Part shown: positions 35,269 through 44,388 of the stretch, one piece after another
Numbering within the stretch: the stretch's first letter is position 1
Layout: every line of letters starts with the position of its first letter
Assembly (NCBI GenBank): GCA_003134815.1
Contig: PLCO01000011.1
Location: forward strand, 62,001-126,000
Reading direction: 5' to 3'
DNA from: Acidobacteriaceae bacterium
Lineage (GTDB): Bacteria > Acidobacteriota > Terriglobia > Terriglobales > Acidobacteriaceae
Length of the DNA: 64,000 bases
Made by a program: the position numbers and the translations under genes
The notes under the pieces: generated by a model
The model's input: only the letters and a program-made list of their open reading frames with translations
Database searches by the model: none
What the model was told of the DNA's origin: nothing

Positions 35269-36438
35269 ATGATGGCCCTCAACACTGCATTCTGCGCATC
35301 GCTGCCGGCTGGAATCGCCGTAGGCAGCAGTGCGGACGACCCGCTGTCGCGCAGAGTCCATTCCGAGCCGCCGCACGCCTATCGCACTCCTTTTGCGCGC
35401 GATGCAGCCCGCGTTCTGCATTCGCGCGCTTTCCGGCGGCTGGCGGGCAAGACGCAGGTGTTCACGCGCCTGCCGGATGAAGGGCTTTCCGACCACTTCC
35501 GCAGCCGCCTGACGCATACGCTCGAAGTAGCACAAATCTCGCGCGCAGCAGCAGCGGCCCTTGGACTGAATGTGGAAATGGCGGAGGCACTGGCGCTGGC
35601 GCACGACATCGGGCATCCTCCATTTGGCCACGCCGGCGAGAAGGCGCTCGACCGCGCGCTTCGCGCTCAGGGGCTCAGCTTCGATCACAACCTCCACGCG
35701 CTGCGCATTGTTACCTGGTTTGAGGAGCGGTATCCGGCCTTCCGCGGGCTCAACCTGACGCTTGCAGTTCGCGAAGGCATCGTGAAGCATTCGCGCGATT
35801 ACTCTGCCGAAGACCATCCCGAACTAGCCCAATATTTTCTTGACCGTTTTCCCCCGCTCGAAGCTCAACTGATCGATCTGGCCGATGAGATTGCCTATCT
35901 GACCGCGGATCTCGATGACGGATTGGACTCCGGCATCCTTGCGCTCGATCAGGTTCGCGAAGCTGCGCCGCTCTTTCGCGGCTTTCACGATGCGGCGCTG
36001 AAACGTTTCCCCGCTGCTGCGCCACGACTGGCAGTGTACGAGGCCCTGCGGCGCCAGTTGAACGCGTGGGTCACCAATCTGATCGAGGAAGTGCGCATTC
36101 GCGTGACCGCGCTGGGCGCAATAACGCTGGATGAGATTCGTCGCGCACCAAAAAGGCTCGCGGCACTTAGCCCGCAGATGGAATCGGAACGCGTCGCCGT
36201 GAAGGAGTTCCTGTACGCGAATCTTTACAACACGCCGGCTCAGGAACAGGAACATGAGCGCGCCGAAGAGGTGGTCATTGAGCTTTTTGGACACCTGATG
36301 GCCGAGCCTGGCCTGATGCCACCAGACCACCAGGAACAGATTCCGACTGAGGGCCTGGCCCGCACCGTGGCGGATTACATTGCCGGAATGACGGACCGCT
36401 ATATTGTGCAGTTATGGAAGCGGCGAGGAGGGCGGTGA
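35269..36438 (+). CDS. dgt: dGTP triphosphohydrolase-like HD protein
   Basis: A 389-residue HD-domain nucleotide triphosphohydrolase that cleaves dNTPs to nucleoside and triphosphate. The signature stretch is complete: YRTPFARDAARVLHSRAFRR, then HFRSRLTHTLEVAQISRA, and the metal motif LAHDIGHPPFGHAGE; VKHSRDYS and LADEIAYLTADLDDG supply the remaining ligands. The sequence fits the dGTPase-like family rather than canonical enterobacterial Dgt. An AT-rich TATAAC lies 60 bases upstream. It stands alone between the TPR gene and the vapBC module. Confidence 0.9.
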   Translation: MMALNTAFCASLPAGIAVGSSADDPLSRRVHSEPPHAYRTPFARDAARVLHSRAFRRLAGKTQVFTRLPDEGLSDHFRSRLTHTLEVAQISRAAAAALGLNVEMAEALALAHDIGHPPFGHAGEKALDRALRAQGLSFDHNLHALRIVTWFEERYPAFRGLNLTLAVREGIVKHSRDYSAEDHPELAQYFLDRFPPLEAQLIDLADEIAYLTADLDDGLDSGILALDQVREAAPLFRGFHDAALKRFPAAAPRLAVYEALRRQLNAWVTNLIEEVRIRVTALGAITLDEIRRAPKRLAALSPQMESERVAVKEFLYANLYNTPAQEQEHERAEEVVIELFGHLMAEPGLMPPDHQEQIPTEGLARTVADYIAGMTDRYIVQLWKRRGGR

Positions 36439-36501
36439 GTCACTCGGACTTTTCCTGCGGGCCCCGCCTACAGGGAGTGCGAGCCCTCGCGTTCCGTTCG
36501 A

Positions 36502-36912
36502 CTACTTTGCCGGAAGAAATTCGATCTGGGCCAGATTGCTGACGGATTTGAAGCCGTAGTCAGCAGTGACGAAGACGCGATCGGGCGAGTCCATGGTCAG
36601 ATCCAGGGCAAATGCATCGGCGTAAGCCATCTTGTGGTCGGCGCGTAGTTCGGCAGCATGCACTGCGCGCTCGCCGCTGGCCGGAACAATCTCGGCCTCG
36701 CTCGGTAAGAGGCTGCTCAGAACGCGCTCTTCCTCGTGAGCGCCGAATCGCTTTCGTAAGTTCCCCGCAACCTCACCCCACTGCACTGCAGAGATGAGTA
36801 ACCCAGCCTGTCCCGTGACACAAGCTTTGAGGATTGCCTTTACGCGGTCACCACCGGCCTCTTTGTCGAGGTAACGAATCAATGCGGACGAATCCAGAAC
36901 GTACACCGTCAT
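36502..36912 (-). CDS. vapC: PIN-domain ribonuclease toxin
   Basis: A 136-residue PIN-domain endoribonuclease. The acidic metal-binding residues are visible: Asp7 in VLDSSALIRY, Glu near 47 in AVQWGEVAGN, Asp in MAYADAFALD and Asp in VTADYGF near the C-terminus. It starts 9 bases after the antitoxin gene, the usual toxin-antitoxin arrangement. VapC toxins cleave tRNA or rRNA; the target here is not predictable. Confidence 0.88.
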   Translation of the reverse strand: MTVYVLDSSALIRYLDKEAGGDRVKAILKACVTGQAGLLISAVQWGEVAGNLRKRFGAHEEERVLSSLLPSEAEIVPASGERAVHAAELRADHKMAYADAFALDLTMDSPDRVFVTADYGFKSVSNLAQIEFLPAK

Positions 36913-36921
36913 CGGATGTTC

Positions 36922-37203
36922 CTACCAGCCCTCTTCCCGCAACTCCCGCTCGCGATCGAGACGCCTGTCCTCGAGAAGCATGTCTGTCCCCGACGGACCT
37001 CCTGAAGTACACCCATACATTTTTTCGATGAGCCCCAGCTTGGCCACCAGCGTCTCGGGCCTCAGAATCACTTCGGCCCCCTGCTGGCGAATGACAACGC
37101 GCGTGCCCGGATCGATCCCAAGAGATGCCCGGATAGCTGCCGGAATGACCATCTGGCCCTTGGTGCTCACAACCGCAAACAGCTCTTCTTTGGTCTTCCC
37201 CAT
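36922..37203 (-). CDS. vapB: AbrB/MazE-type antitoxin
   Basis: A 93-residue antitoxin. The N-terminal swapped-hairpin DNA-binding domain (about 8-52; VVSTKGQMVIPAAIRASLG and DPGTRVVIRQQ) is typical of VapB/AbrB; the acidic C-terminal region (about 65-93, GTDMLLEDRRLDRERELRE) should cap the toxin. There is no clear ribosome site: a candidate -10 box (TAGAAT) lies only seven bases before the ATG, so the message may be leaderless. The operator region directly upstream has nested palindromes. Confidence 0.88.
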   Translation of the reverse strand: MGKTKEELFAVVSTKGQMVIPAAIRASLGIDPGTRVVIRQQGAEVILRPETLVAKLGLIEKMYGCTSGGPSGTDMLLEDRRLDRERELREEGW

Positions 37204-37209
37204 GGCTTA

Positions 37210-37284
37210 CATTCTAGCATAAGTAAGACATAAAACAATTGTAAGATAATTGACGATTATCTTACTCATGGCACTTTGTCTTAC
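37210..37284 (-). promoter_or_regulatory. vapBC promoter and nested operator palindromes
   Basis: GTAAGATAA-N7-TTATCTTAC (37241-37265) is a perfect 9-base inverted repeat. It is nested inside a second one, GTAAGACA (37223-37230) with TGTCTTAC (37277-37284), both around the same centre near 37253. On the minus strand TTGTTT and TAGAAT separated by 16 bases form a candidate promoter. The outer arm overlaps the end of the upstream Asd-like gene. This is the expected place for autoregulation by a VapBC complex. Confidence 0.72.
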
Positions 37285-38330
37285 TGTACGGGGCCCTGTG
37301 GGCGGATTCGCCGGAGGTCGAGCGCGCACAGAACCGCATTCTGAGCGCTCAGGCGAAGGTTGTCGGCTGCGGCCCACAGCCACAGGCGCGACGCCAGATT
37401 GGAGTTGCGGCCCATTGGCTCCGGCCGCAACCGAACCAGGATGTCGTTCTGCCCGGTGGCGGCCAGGTTCGATGGCGATTCCGTATCTTCGAGCACCAAA
37501 TCGACGTGCTCGCCTGTGAGCGAGTCTTCGAGGGCGCCAATTTCTACCGGCCGTTCGAGCTCGACCGCAATCGAGAATGTGTAACCGTGGAAGACAGGCG
37601 CGTGAATCACCTGTATGGCCAAGGACGGGCCGCGTCCGGCGGTAAGCGCCTGGTAATGACGTCGAATGCGCGCTTCTACATCCGGAAGACTCACCTTGGA
37701 GCTTTCGCCCATGCCGCACAGTAAGTTGTACGCCACCTGCGCGTCGTACATTGCGCGGGGCAGTGACTGAAAGCTGAGCAGGTTGACGGTCTGCTGATGC
37801 AACTCGTCCATGGCAGCGCGCCCGAAATCGCTGGCCGGCTCCAGCACGGTAGCGGCGGCAAAGCTGACCGGGGCTGACTTCTGCAACCGCTCGAGCAACA
37901 GCGCCAGCGCAATGACCGCGGGATGGGCGGGCACAACCGCCGGAGTAAAGAGATCGACGGCTACCGCGTCGACCCCCAGCCACGGGGCGCGGACCACAAC
38001 TCCAGTCTCCCGGTCCAATGCCCCGGAAAGATCCAGAACCGTTGATCCCGCGCGCAATGCCTGCTGCCAGTGCCGGCGGGTGAGACTCTCGGGCCCGCAG
38101 AAGAATGTGAAGTCCATGCTGTCGAAGGCATTTTCGCTGATGGCCTGGATGACGGTGACTTCGTCGCCTACCTGGTCCAACTGGCCGTGAGCATCCGCTT
38201 CGTCAAGCAGAGAAAAGCTGGCCGCAGCCAGTGGCGACTCCGACAACGCGTCTTTAAGCTCTCTGCCCAAGAGGGTTGAAGCGCCGGCAATGGCAATTTT
38301 GTACACGGGCGTCCTTTGGCTTGTTTGCAA
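37281..38330 (-). CDS. Asd-like (USG-1-type) protein lacking the catalytic cysteine
   Basis: A 349-residue member of the aspartate-semialdehyde dehydrogenase superfamily. The N-terminal NAD(P)-binding start is IAIAGASTLLGRELKDAL, and the dimerisation/catalytic domain has HAPVFHGYTFSIAVELERP. The active-site segment, normally NPNCST, reads AHPAVIAL, so the nucleophilic Cys is replaced by Val. The position of the usual catalytic histidine (near HAPVFHG) looks retained. This matches the non-catalytic USG-1-like paralogues, so a true Asd must be elsewhere. It follows pssA on the same strand and may share its transcript. Confidence 0.78.
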   Translation of the reverse strand: MQTSQRTPVYKIAIAGASTLLGRELKDALSESPLAAASFSLLDEADAHGQLDQVGDEVTVIQAISENAFDSMDFTFFCGPESLTRRHWQQALRAGSTVLDLSGALDRETGVVVRAPWLGVDAVAVDLFTPAVVPAHPAVIALALLLERLQKSAPVSFAAATVLEPASDFGRAAMDELHQQTVNLLSFQSLPRAMYDAQVAYNLLCGMGESSKVSLPDVEARIRRHYQALTAGRGPSLAIQVIHAPVFHGYTFSIAVELERPVEIGALEDSLTGEHVDLVLEDTESPSNLAATGQNDILVRLRPEPMGRNSNLASRLWLWAAADNLRLSAQNAVLCALDLRRIRPQGPVQ

Positions 38331-38345
38331 GTGCGATTACGATCT

Positions 38346-39284
38346 TCAGGCGCCGGATTCTGGTGCGACCGGTGACGGAGCGGGTGGATCAGGAGTGGGT
38401 GGATCGAGATTGGGAGGGACGGGATTGGATTGGGCGGGGGGCCTTCTGCGCCGACGCCGCGACCAGCCATATGCGGCACGCGCCCAAATCCCCGAGAACA
38501 TGTAGGCCAGCGCTGCAAGGAACATGACGACATTGGAGTAGCGGATGGCGATGTAGGCGATGACAGCCAGCAGCACGGGCAATTGGAAGGGATGGCGGCG
38601 CGAGAAATTGATCTCCTTGGCCGACCAGAAGCGCCAACTGCTCACCATTAGGAAAGCGGTAAGCCCGACAAGGATGAGCCAGGGAATAGCGACCCACCAC
38701 GCCTCGACGGGATAAGCATTGAAGAAATGGACTGTAGCGGCCAAGAGGCCCGCTGCCGCGGGAATCGGCATACCCACGAAGTATTTTCGATCTGGACGGC
38801 CGGGGTTGCGCGGCTGCGCGTCAGGGCTGATATTGAACCGCGCCAGGCGGGAAGCTCCGCCCAGAAGAAAAAGAAAACAAACGAACGAGCCGGCCTGGAT
38901 CAAGTGCGTGTGCAATTGCGCGTTCATTGATTCGGGGAGAAAGTGGAATCCCCAGACGAATGCCAGCAGGCTGGGAGCCATGCCAAATGTAACAAGATCG
39001 GCCAGGGAATCCAGTTCCCTACCGAATTCGCTGGTCGTGTTGGTCATGCGCGCAATGCGCCCGTCGACCGCGTCGAACGGAATCGCGAGCAACAGGGCGA
39101 TCGCTGCCCAGTCAAGATGCACAGCAGCATTTCCGGCATCGCTGGTGGCCCTGATGGTTTCGACGATGGAGATGTAGCCGGCCGCCATGCTTCCGGCGGT
39201 GAACAGCGACGGCAGCAGATACATGCCTCGCCGAAGACGCGGATGCGGCTTGCCCTTTGTCCGTGAAAGATCGGGGAGATTCAC
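38346..39284 (-). CDS. pssA: CDP-diacylglycerol-serine O-phosphatidyltransferase
   Basis: Makes phosphatidylserine from CDP-diacylglycerol and serine, 312 residues, an integral membrane protein with about eight helices. The CDP-alcohol phosphotransferase motif DGxxAR...G...D...D is present as [12 protein letters not shown] followed by [10 protein letters not shown] (about residues 71-95). It has a Pro-rich C-terminal tail (about 285-312; repeats of PPxPDPP type). The start overlaps the psd stop by four bases, coupling it to the decarboxylase that consumes its product. Confidence 0.93.
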   Translation of the reverse strand: MNLPDLSRTKGKPHPRLRRGMYLLPSLFTAGSMAAGYISIVETIRATSDAGNAAVHLDWAAIALLLAIPFDAVDGRIARMTNTTSEFGRELDSLADLVTFGMAPSLLAFVWGFHFLPESMNAQLHTHLIQAGSFVCFLFLLGGASRLARFNISPDAQPRNPGRPDRKYFVGMPIPAAAGLLAATVHFFNAYPVEAWWVAIPWLILVGLTAFLMVSSWRFWSAKEINFSRRHPFQLPVLLAVIAYIAIRYSNVVMFLAALAYMFSGIWARAAYGWSRRRRRRPPAQSNPVPPNLDPPTPDPPAPSPVAPESGA

Positions 39285-39946
39285 GCGTTCCCTCCCCCAT
39301 GAGTCAGAGCGGGCGAAATCGAGGCCAGCACGCTGGCGCCGCCCTTGACGCGATCTCCCACTTTGACCTGCAGCTCTGCGCTTGAGGGAATCACAACATC
39401 GACTCTGGAACCAAATTTGATGAGCCCGACACGCTGGCCGCGCTCCACCGATTGGCCCTGATCGCAGCGAAAGACGATGCGCCGCGCCAGCAGCCCGGCA
39501 ATCTGCTTGAAAGTGACCTCGAAGCCCGCATCGGCTCCCTGGCCGCGTATGGTGACCGTGTTCTGCTCGTTGCGCTCGGCCGAAGCTGGATTCATGGCGT
39601 TCAGAAACTGGCCCTTCTGATAGCTCACATTGCTCAGGACCCCGCTGATCGGCGCGCGGTTCACATGGACGTCAAAGACACTGAGGAAGATGCTGATGCG
39701 CTGGCGGGAGCCTTCAGGAGTGGCGATGGTGGTTGCTTCGGTAACGACGCCGTCGCCGGGCGAAACGATCAAGCCTTCGCCAATGGGAATAGTGCGTTGA
39801 GGATCGCGGAAGAACCACAGGAAAAATAACGCAAGCAGCACCGGCGCAATGGCCCAAACCCAATATCCAGTGAGCCAATTGAGCGCGGCGGCCACCGCCA
39901 GCAGACTGATCCCGTAGATGTAACCGTCGCGAACCATGGTTCCCAA
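39281..39946 (-). CDS. psd: Phosphatidylserine decarboxylase (short form)
   Basis: Converts phosphatidylserine to phosphatidylethanolamine, 221 residues. Two N-terminal hydrophobic helices (about 8-45) precede the catalytic part with [20 protein letters not shown] and [13 protein letters not shown]. The pyruvoyl-forming site is [10 protein letters not shown], so self-cleavage should occur at the Gly-Ser bond. The length and motif fit the short PSD-A type rather than the longer E. coli form. Upstream partner of pssA in a two-gene phosphatidylethanolamine operon. Confidence 0.93.
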   Translation of the reverse strand: MGTMVRDGYIYGISLLAVAAALNWLTGYWVWAIAPVLLALFFLWFFRDPQRTIPIGEGLIVSPGDGVVTEATTIATPEGSRQRISIFLSVFDVHVNRAPISGVLSNVSYQKGQFLNAMNPASAERNEQNTVTIRGQGADAGFEVTFKQIAGLLARRIVFRCDQGQSVERGQRVGLIKFGSRVDVVIPSSAELQVKVGDRVKGGASVLASISPALTHGGGNA

Positions 39947-40070
39947 CGATTATACGGTGATTGAGAATGAGTTCCTTCGAAGGGGGTGTTGCGGGAACAC
40001 GCTAAAACACGACGCGCCGCCGAGCAGTTGCGCTCGGCACATGCGCCACAAAAGCCAAATTCCCAAGGAC

Positions 40071-40280
40071 TTACGCTACGGCGAGGACGCGGTGTTCAAG
40101 GGCAAAGATCAAGTCCTTGGCGTGCAGCTTGAGTTTCTTCAAGCGCACTTCTTCCAGTTGTTCGTCTTCGGTAAGGTATGGCTTTTGAAGCAACTCTTCC
40201 AAACGCTGAGCGTAGCGATGATGTTCTGCGTATAAGCGATCGATCTCTCCGCTCAGCATGGAACCCTGTACTTCATCCAT
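40071..40280 (-). CDS. DUF465/YdcH-like small helical protein
   Basis: A 69-residue helical protein from the ATG at 40280, which has a strong GGAGGT ribosome site 7 bases upstream; the frame open to 40322 is therefore too long. The pattern EIDRLYAEHHRYAQRLEELL followed by LKKLKLHAKDLIFALEHR matches the YdcH/DUF465 family, short coiled-coil proteins of unknown role. It is a lone gene between psd and rimI. Confidence 0.75.
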   Translation of the reverse strand: MDEVQGSMLSGEIDRLYAEHHRYAQRLEELLQKPYLTEDEQLEEVRLKKLKLHAKDLIFALEHRVLAVA

Positions 40281-40452
40281 CAAGCACCTCCGGTTCGGCA
40301 GTTTGTGTAGATGGTACACCACCGCCGATTTTCGTCGAACATTTACATATATCGCCGTTCCGGGTAATTCGGCAAGCGCGAAAACTGCTAAAGGTCATAC
40401 CCCCCTGTGAAAATCGCGACCTATGATGGCCAATGGCCGTGTTGGCGTGAGG

Positions 40453-40971
40453 TCATGGGCGGTGCGGCCGAACCGAAAACCGCATGAGCACCGCATCCTC
40501 AACGGGATCAGCGTAGTACGCCCTGCGAATCCCGTTTTGAGCAAAGCCTGCTGAGTGGTAGAAGGCCAGCGCTGTGCGGTTCGACGCGCGCAGTTCTAGG
40601 ACGATCTCCAGGATTCCCGAATTGAGCCCGTCCGAATCGAGCACCTCATTGACGAGCGCGTCGAAAAGCAATCGGCCAAGGCCGCGGCGCTGGCTTCCGG
40701 CGGATACGGCGATCGATTCGAGTTCAGCCTGGGGAAGCAACAGGCGGGCAACGAGAAAGCCCTGGACGTCTTGCTTCTGTGGCCCGATCGCGACCAGGGC
40801 GATGCGGCGGGGCGTCGCAACTGGGTTCAGAGCGGTGTGATAGGCCGATTCGGGCCAATGTGGGGCTTCCGGAAGGCTCGCGGCAATTGCCATTACCTGC
40901 GCCAAATCGGCGGCGGTCATTTGCCGAATTTGCACGGGGTGGATCTGCTCGGGTTCGGCGAGGGACTTCAT
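40453..40971 (-). CDS. rimI: Ribosomal protein S18 alanine N-acetyltransferase-like GNAT
   Basis: GNAT acetyltransferase, 172 residues. The acetyl-CoA-binding loop is GSQRRGLGRLLFDALV near 90-105 and the C-terminal motif is RASNRTALAFYHSAGFAQNG. It starts five bases after tsaB, the classical tsaB-rimI order, which supports RimI over other GNAT functions. RimI acetylates the N-terminal alanine of ribosomal protein S18. Confidence 0.85.
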   Translation of the reverse strand: MKSLAEPEQIHPVQIRQMTAADLAQVMAIAASLPEAPHWPESAYHTALNPVATPRRIALVAIGPQKQDVQGFLVARLLLPQAELESIAVSAGSQRRGLGRLLFDALVNEVLDSDGLNSGILEIVLELRASNRTALAFYHSAGFAQNGIRRAYYADPVEDAVLMRFSVRPHRP

Positions 40972-40976
40972 GCAAG

Positions 40977-41669
40977 CTATGAGGCAGCCACGGCGGGATT
41001 GCGCTCGGATTCTGTGCCAAAGATCTCGGCATCGGACCGCCGCAGGTAGTGGCCGTCAAGCAGTGCCAGGTCTGCAAAAATACCGGCCGTAAGGCGCGCC
41101 TCACCGAGACGGAATGCGTCCGCCGCGACCGGCGCGGCTGCCTTTACCAACTGCGTGCCTGGCCAAACACTCGCAAGCGTCGCCGCTCCGTCGTCGCAGA
41201 CCACAACACGAACCGGCGCTGGATCGATCGCCGCAAGTTCCGCAGGCCCCGCAAGGAGCTCGACTGGTCTGGCCCCTGAACGCTCAAGCCGCAGGTAGAC
41301 CTCGCCGCGATGCGCATCGAGCGCCGCCGACGGCACGCCGGATTTACGTGAAAGCACTTCGAGGCGCGAGAACGCGACCACGGGAATTTCTGTCCCTTCA
41401 GCCAAACCCTTTACCGCACTCAGCCCCACGCGGACGCCGGTAAAGCTGCCCGGTCCGTTGACGACCACAATCCCGCCGAGGCCACGGAGTTCTGTTCCAG
41501 CCGATCGCAACAACTCAGACACAGCGGCCACGAGCGTCGCGGAATAGGTCTTCCCCGCCAGCTCAATTTGTCCGAGGATTTCGAGGTCTCGGCCAGCCAG
41601 CCGACCGAGAGCAACGGAGCCGGTCGGGCCGCAGGTGTCGATGGCGAGAATCAGCTGCCCAAAGGACAA
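40977..41669 (-). CDS. tsaB: tRNA threonylcarbamoyladenosine biosynthesis protein TsaB
   Basis: ASKHA-fold protein of the t6A synthase complex (with TsaD and TsaE), 230 residues. ILAIDTCGPTGSVAL at the N-terminus and GPGSFTGVRVGLSAVKGLAE near 73-92 are the diagnostic TsaB motifs. It lies 10 bases after the cystathionine gamma-synthase gene and directly before rimI; tsaE is 12 kb away in the same window. Confidence 0.93.
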   Translation of the reverse strand: MSFGQLILAIDTCGPTGSVALGRLAGRDLEILGQIELAGKTYSATLVAAVSELLRSAGTELRGLGGIVVVNGPGSFTGVRVGLSAVKGLAEGTEIPVVAFSRLEVLSRKSGVPSAALDAHRGEVYLRLERSGARPVELLAGPAELAAIDPAPVRVVVCDDGAATLASVWPGTQLVKAAAPVAADAFRLGEARLTAGIFADLALLDGHYLRRSDAEIFGTESERNPAVAAS

Positions 41670-41679
41670 ATTCGACTCC

Positions 41680-42828
41680 TCAGACCGCAGCCAGTGCCTG
41701 CTCGAGGTCGGCGATCAGATCTTCCTTGTCTTCGATTCCGATTGAGAGCCTGATTCGCCCTTCGTTGATCCCCATCGATTGGCGGACTTCCTCGCTGACC
41801 GAGCCGTGCGTGGTGGTGGCCGAGTGCGACGCGAGCGATTCGACGCCGCCCAGCGACTCCGCATTGATGAAGATCTTGATCGCTTTGAGGAAACGCGAGG
41901 CTTCCTCGCGCGACTTGAGCTCGAAGCTCATCATCGATCCGAAACCTTTTTGCTGCTTCACTGCCAGGTCGTATTGCGAATGAGTCTTGAGGCCAGGATA
42001 GGCCAGCTTGCTTACCTTGCGGTGCGTGGAGAGAAATTCCGCGACTGCGCGGCCGTTCTCCTCATGCTGCTGGATGCGCAACGGCAAAGTCTTGATGCCG
42101 CGCAGAACCAGGAAACACTCGAAGGGCGACATGACCCCGCCGGCCGCCTTTTGGACGAAACCAAAGCGCTCCTTGTGCTCGGCCTTTGACCCAATGAGCG
42201 CCCCGCCCAGGCCGTCGGAGTGGCCGTTCAGGTACTTCGTCGTTGAGTGCATCACGATGTCCGCGCCAAGTTCCAGGGGACGTTGCAGCACGGGCGACAG
42301 AAACGTGTTGTCCACACTTACTTCGACGCCGCGCGCATGGGCAAGCTTCGCCACAGCGGCGATATCCGTGAGCACCATGAGCGGGTTGCTCGGCGTTTCA
42401 ATGTGCACGAGCTTTGTGTTCGGCTTCATCGCCGCTTCAACGGCCGCCAGATTGCTCGTGTCCACATACTCGATCTGGATGCCATAGCCGCTCACAATCT
42501 GATCGAATAGCCGCACCGTTCCGGCATAGACGTCGCGCGAGCAAACGACGTGATCGCCTGCGTGAAGCATCGCGACTAACGCGGCGATGGCCGCCATTCC
42601 CGTTGTGAACGCGTGTCCGCTCGTCCCACCCTCCAGCGCGGCCAGCGCCGATTCAAGCCGGTCGCGGGTGGGGTTGCCGGCTCGCGAGTAGTCCCAGCCG
42701 CGATCGCTGCCGACGCCGGTGAGCTCAAAGGTCGAGGACAGGTACAAAGGCACATTTACCGCACCCGTCAAAGGGTCGGGATGCTGCCCGGCGTGGACTG
42801 CAAGGGTCGAGTATTTGTATGGCGACAT
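41680..42828 (-). CDS. metB: Cystathionine gamma-synthase/lyase-type PLP enzyme
   Basis: A 382-residue Cys/Met-metabolism PLP enzyme, fold type I. The PLP lysine is in HSTTKYLNGHSD (about 205-216), with YSRAGNPTRDRLESALAALE near the N-terminus, FTTGMAAIAA for phosphate binding, and ESLGGVESLASHSATTTH near the C-terminus. The latter segment is usual in both MetB and MetC/CGL, so the direction (transsulfuration towards methionine or cysteine) is not certain. It is the first gene of a minus-strand run with tsaB and rimI. Confidence 0.88.
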   Translation of the reverse strand: MSPYKYSTLAVHAGQHPDPLTGAVNVPLYLSSTFELTGVGSDRGWDYSRAGNPTRDRLESALAALEGGTSGHAFTTGMAAIAALVAMLHAGDHVVCSRDVYAGTVRLFDQIVSGYGIQIEYVDTSNLAAVEAAMKPNTKLVHIETPSNPLMVLTDIAAVAKLAHARGVEVSVDNTFLSPVLQRPLELGADIVMHSTTKYLNGHSDGLGGALIGSKAEHKERFGFVQKAAGGVMSPFECFLVLRGIKTLPLRIQQHEENGRAVAEFLSTHRKVSKLAYPGLKTHSQYDLAVKQQKGFGSMMSFELKSREEASRFLKAIKIFINAESLGGVESLASHSATTTHGSVSEEVRQSMGINEGRIRLSIGIEDKEDLIADLEQALAAV

Positions 42829-42831
42829 GAG

Positions 42832-42866
42832 GTAGCTGCTTGCTCCTAGCTTTTAGGTATTAGCTT
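42832..42866. repeat. TAGCT-type short repeats
   Basis: Copies of TAGCTGCT, CCTAGCTTTTAG and TATTAGCTTA follow one another just upstream of the cystathionine gamma-synthase start. They resemble the repeats at 9.05 and 21.5 kb. The remaining 200 bases up to 43062 hold a doubled AGAACGACCC (near 43013 and 43024) and nothing else clear. Confidence 0.45.
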
Positions 42867-43062
42867 ATCGTGCGGAGCACAGGAGCCGGCCAGCGAAACC
42901 ATTGGATGACGATAAGCGCACGCTGAAATGCATTAACGGCAGGCGGACTGCAACCGGCAACACGATTCTCGAATCGGCAATTCTCGAACTGGGTCCACGA
43001 GAAATCGCGAGAAGAACGACCCCCAGAACGACCCAACGATCCTTGCAGATCTCAAATTGTCA

Positions 43063-43314
43063 CTACGTGAACTGGCTGCGGAAGACGGCCTTGATGTGCG
43101 CCAGCCGCTTGTTCAATCCATCAGCCTCGTCCTTAAGCCCGAGCTGGTTAGCCAGGCCGATGGCGTCGTAATAGCACTCCTTTGCGTCGCTGTAACGGGC
43201 ATTGGCATCACTCGGCGAATGCGCCTCATACATATCGTCATAGGCCTTTTCACCCATCGCTTTGAGGTGAGCGAGTTGCTCCAGCTCGGCTTTCCTGTCC
43301 GCATCGTCGGCCAT
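43063..43314 (-). CDS. Small helical protein of unknown function
   Basis: An 83-residue acidic protein, probably all alpha-helical with a TPR-like hairpin (ARYSDAKECYYDAIGLANQL, GLKDEADGLNKRLAHIKAVF). No signal peptide or metal motif. It begins 9 bases after the VWA gene and may be its cytoplasmic partner. No known family recognised. Confidence 0.6.
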   Translation of the reverse strand: MADDADRKAELEQLAHLKAMGEKAYDDMYEAHSPSDANARYSDAKECYYDAIGLANQLGLKDEADGLNKRLAHIKAVFRSQFT

Positions 43315-43323
43315 GTCCGTCTT

Positions 43324-44388
43324 CTATTTTTCCGCGGTTTGTTTTGCTGCGCGCACCACCGGAAAGTAGCCGGTTCGGGTGCGGACGGTGAGCTTACCCA
43401 GCCCCTTGGATTCGGCTGTGACCTCGACACGCCTGAAGCCTGGCTCGGATGTCGGCTTGGTGGAGTGATAGCCGAGCGTGTACTGGCTGCGGATATCGCG
43501 CGCCACTTCAGCAGCGATCTGATCGATCTGGTCAATGGATTTGGGGAAGAACGCCATGCCGCCCGTTTCCTGGGATAGCATCTCCAGCGCGCGGCGCGCA
43601 TGACGGACTTCGGCGCGGCTCATTTCGTCGCCAAAGAGCAGCCCGATGGAGTAAATGACCGGCCCGGAGAGCTGCTGTACGCGATGGATGGTCTGCTCCA
43701 AGTCCAGGCTGGATGCGTTGTCTTCTCCGTCGGTGATCAGGATGAGAACCTGCTTGGGGCGCTTGGCGTCGGCTACGAGTTTGTCCGCCGATGCTACGAC
43801 GGCGTCGTAAAGCGCGGTGCCGCCACGGGAGTCAATGTGCGACAGGCCGTCGCGTAGTTTCGGGATGCTCGCGGTGAAGTCGCTATCGATGAACGCTTCA
43901 TCGGAGAAATTCACAACAAAAGCTTCGTCCTGCGGGTTGGACGCCTCGACGAGATCAAGCGCGGACTTGTTCACCGAAGGCCGTTTCTTATACATCGATC
44001 CGGAGTTGTCGACCACCAGCCCCATGGAGACGGGGAGATCGGTGTGCTGAAAGCTGATCAGCGTCTGCTTCACGCCGTCCTCATAGATTGAAAAATCATC
44101 CTTGGTGAGGTTCTGCACCAGACTCGTGCCGTTGAGCACGGTGGCGTTGAGCACCACTTCTTCAACATCGGCGTGGAGCAAGTATCCTTCGCCCTCTTTT
44201 TTCAGAGTGCCCGAGGCCGGAGCCGGGGTTGTAACGTCAGGCGACCGGACCGGATCGGTATCGACGGCGGGAGTTGTGGTCGAATTGGCCGGAGTTCCGG
44301 CTCGCGGCGCAGCAGGCTGCTGCGCAGACAAAACGAGCCCCGCGGCGACGAGAAAACCAGCCAGAATGGCGTTATTGGAGAGGCGCAT
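43324..44388 (-). CDS. Exported VWA-domain protein (acidobacterial type), second of a pair
   Basis: About 354 residues from the ATG at 44388 (an ATG at 44406 is also open). A signal peptide (AILAGFLVAAGLVLSA) is followed by an Ala/Pro/Thr linker, a beta segment (VVLNATVLNGTSLVQNLTKD) and a von Willebrand A domain (about 135-320) with an intact MIDAS: VDNSGSM, plus the Thr and Asp positions in DSRGGTALYDAV and ITDGEDNAS. The end contains the KPTSEPGFRRVEV segment found in the neighbour. The start overlaps the stop of the upstream VWA gene by 17 bases, so the two are coupled. Confidence 0.88.
   Translation of the reverse strand: MRLSNNAILAGFLVAAGLVLSAQQPAAPRAGTPANSTTTPAVDTDPVRSPDVTTPAPASGTLKKEGEGYLLHADVEEVVLNATVLNGTSLVQNLTKDDFSIYEDGVKQTLISFQHTDLPVSMGLVVDNSGSMYKKRPSVNKSALDLVEASNPQDEAFVVNFSDEAFIDSDFTASIPKLRDGLSHIDSRGGTALYDAVVASADKLVADAKRPKQVLILITDGEDNASSLDLEQTIHRVQQLSGPVIYSIGLLFGDEMSRAEVRHARRALEMLSQETGGMAFFPKSIDQIDQIAAEVARDIRSQYTLGYHSTKPTSEPGFRRVEVTAESKGLGKLTVRTRTGYFPVVRAAKQTAEK

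Noticed and set aside
36502..37203. vapBC module as part of a mobile defence island
   Set aside because: Toxin-antitoxin genes are alone here; the flanking genes are housekeeping and no integrase, transposase or direct repeats were seen.
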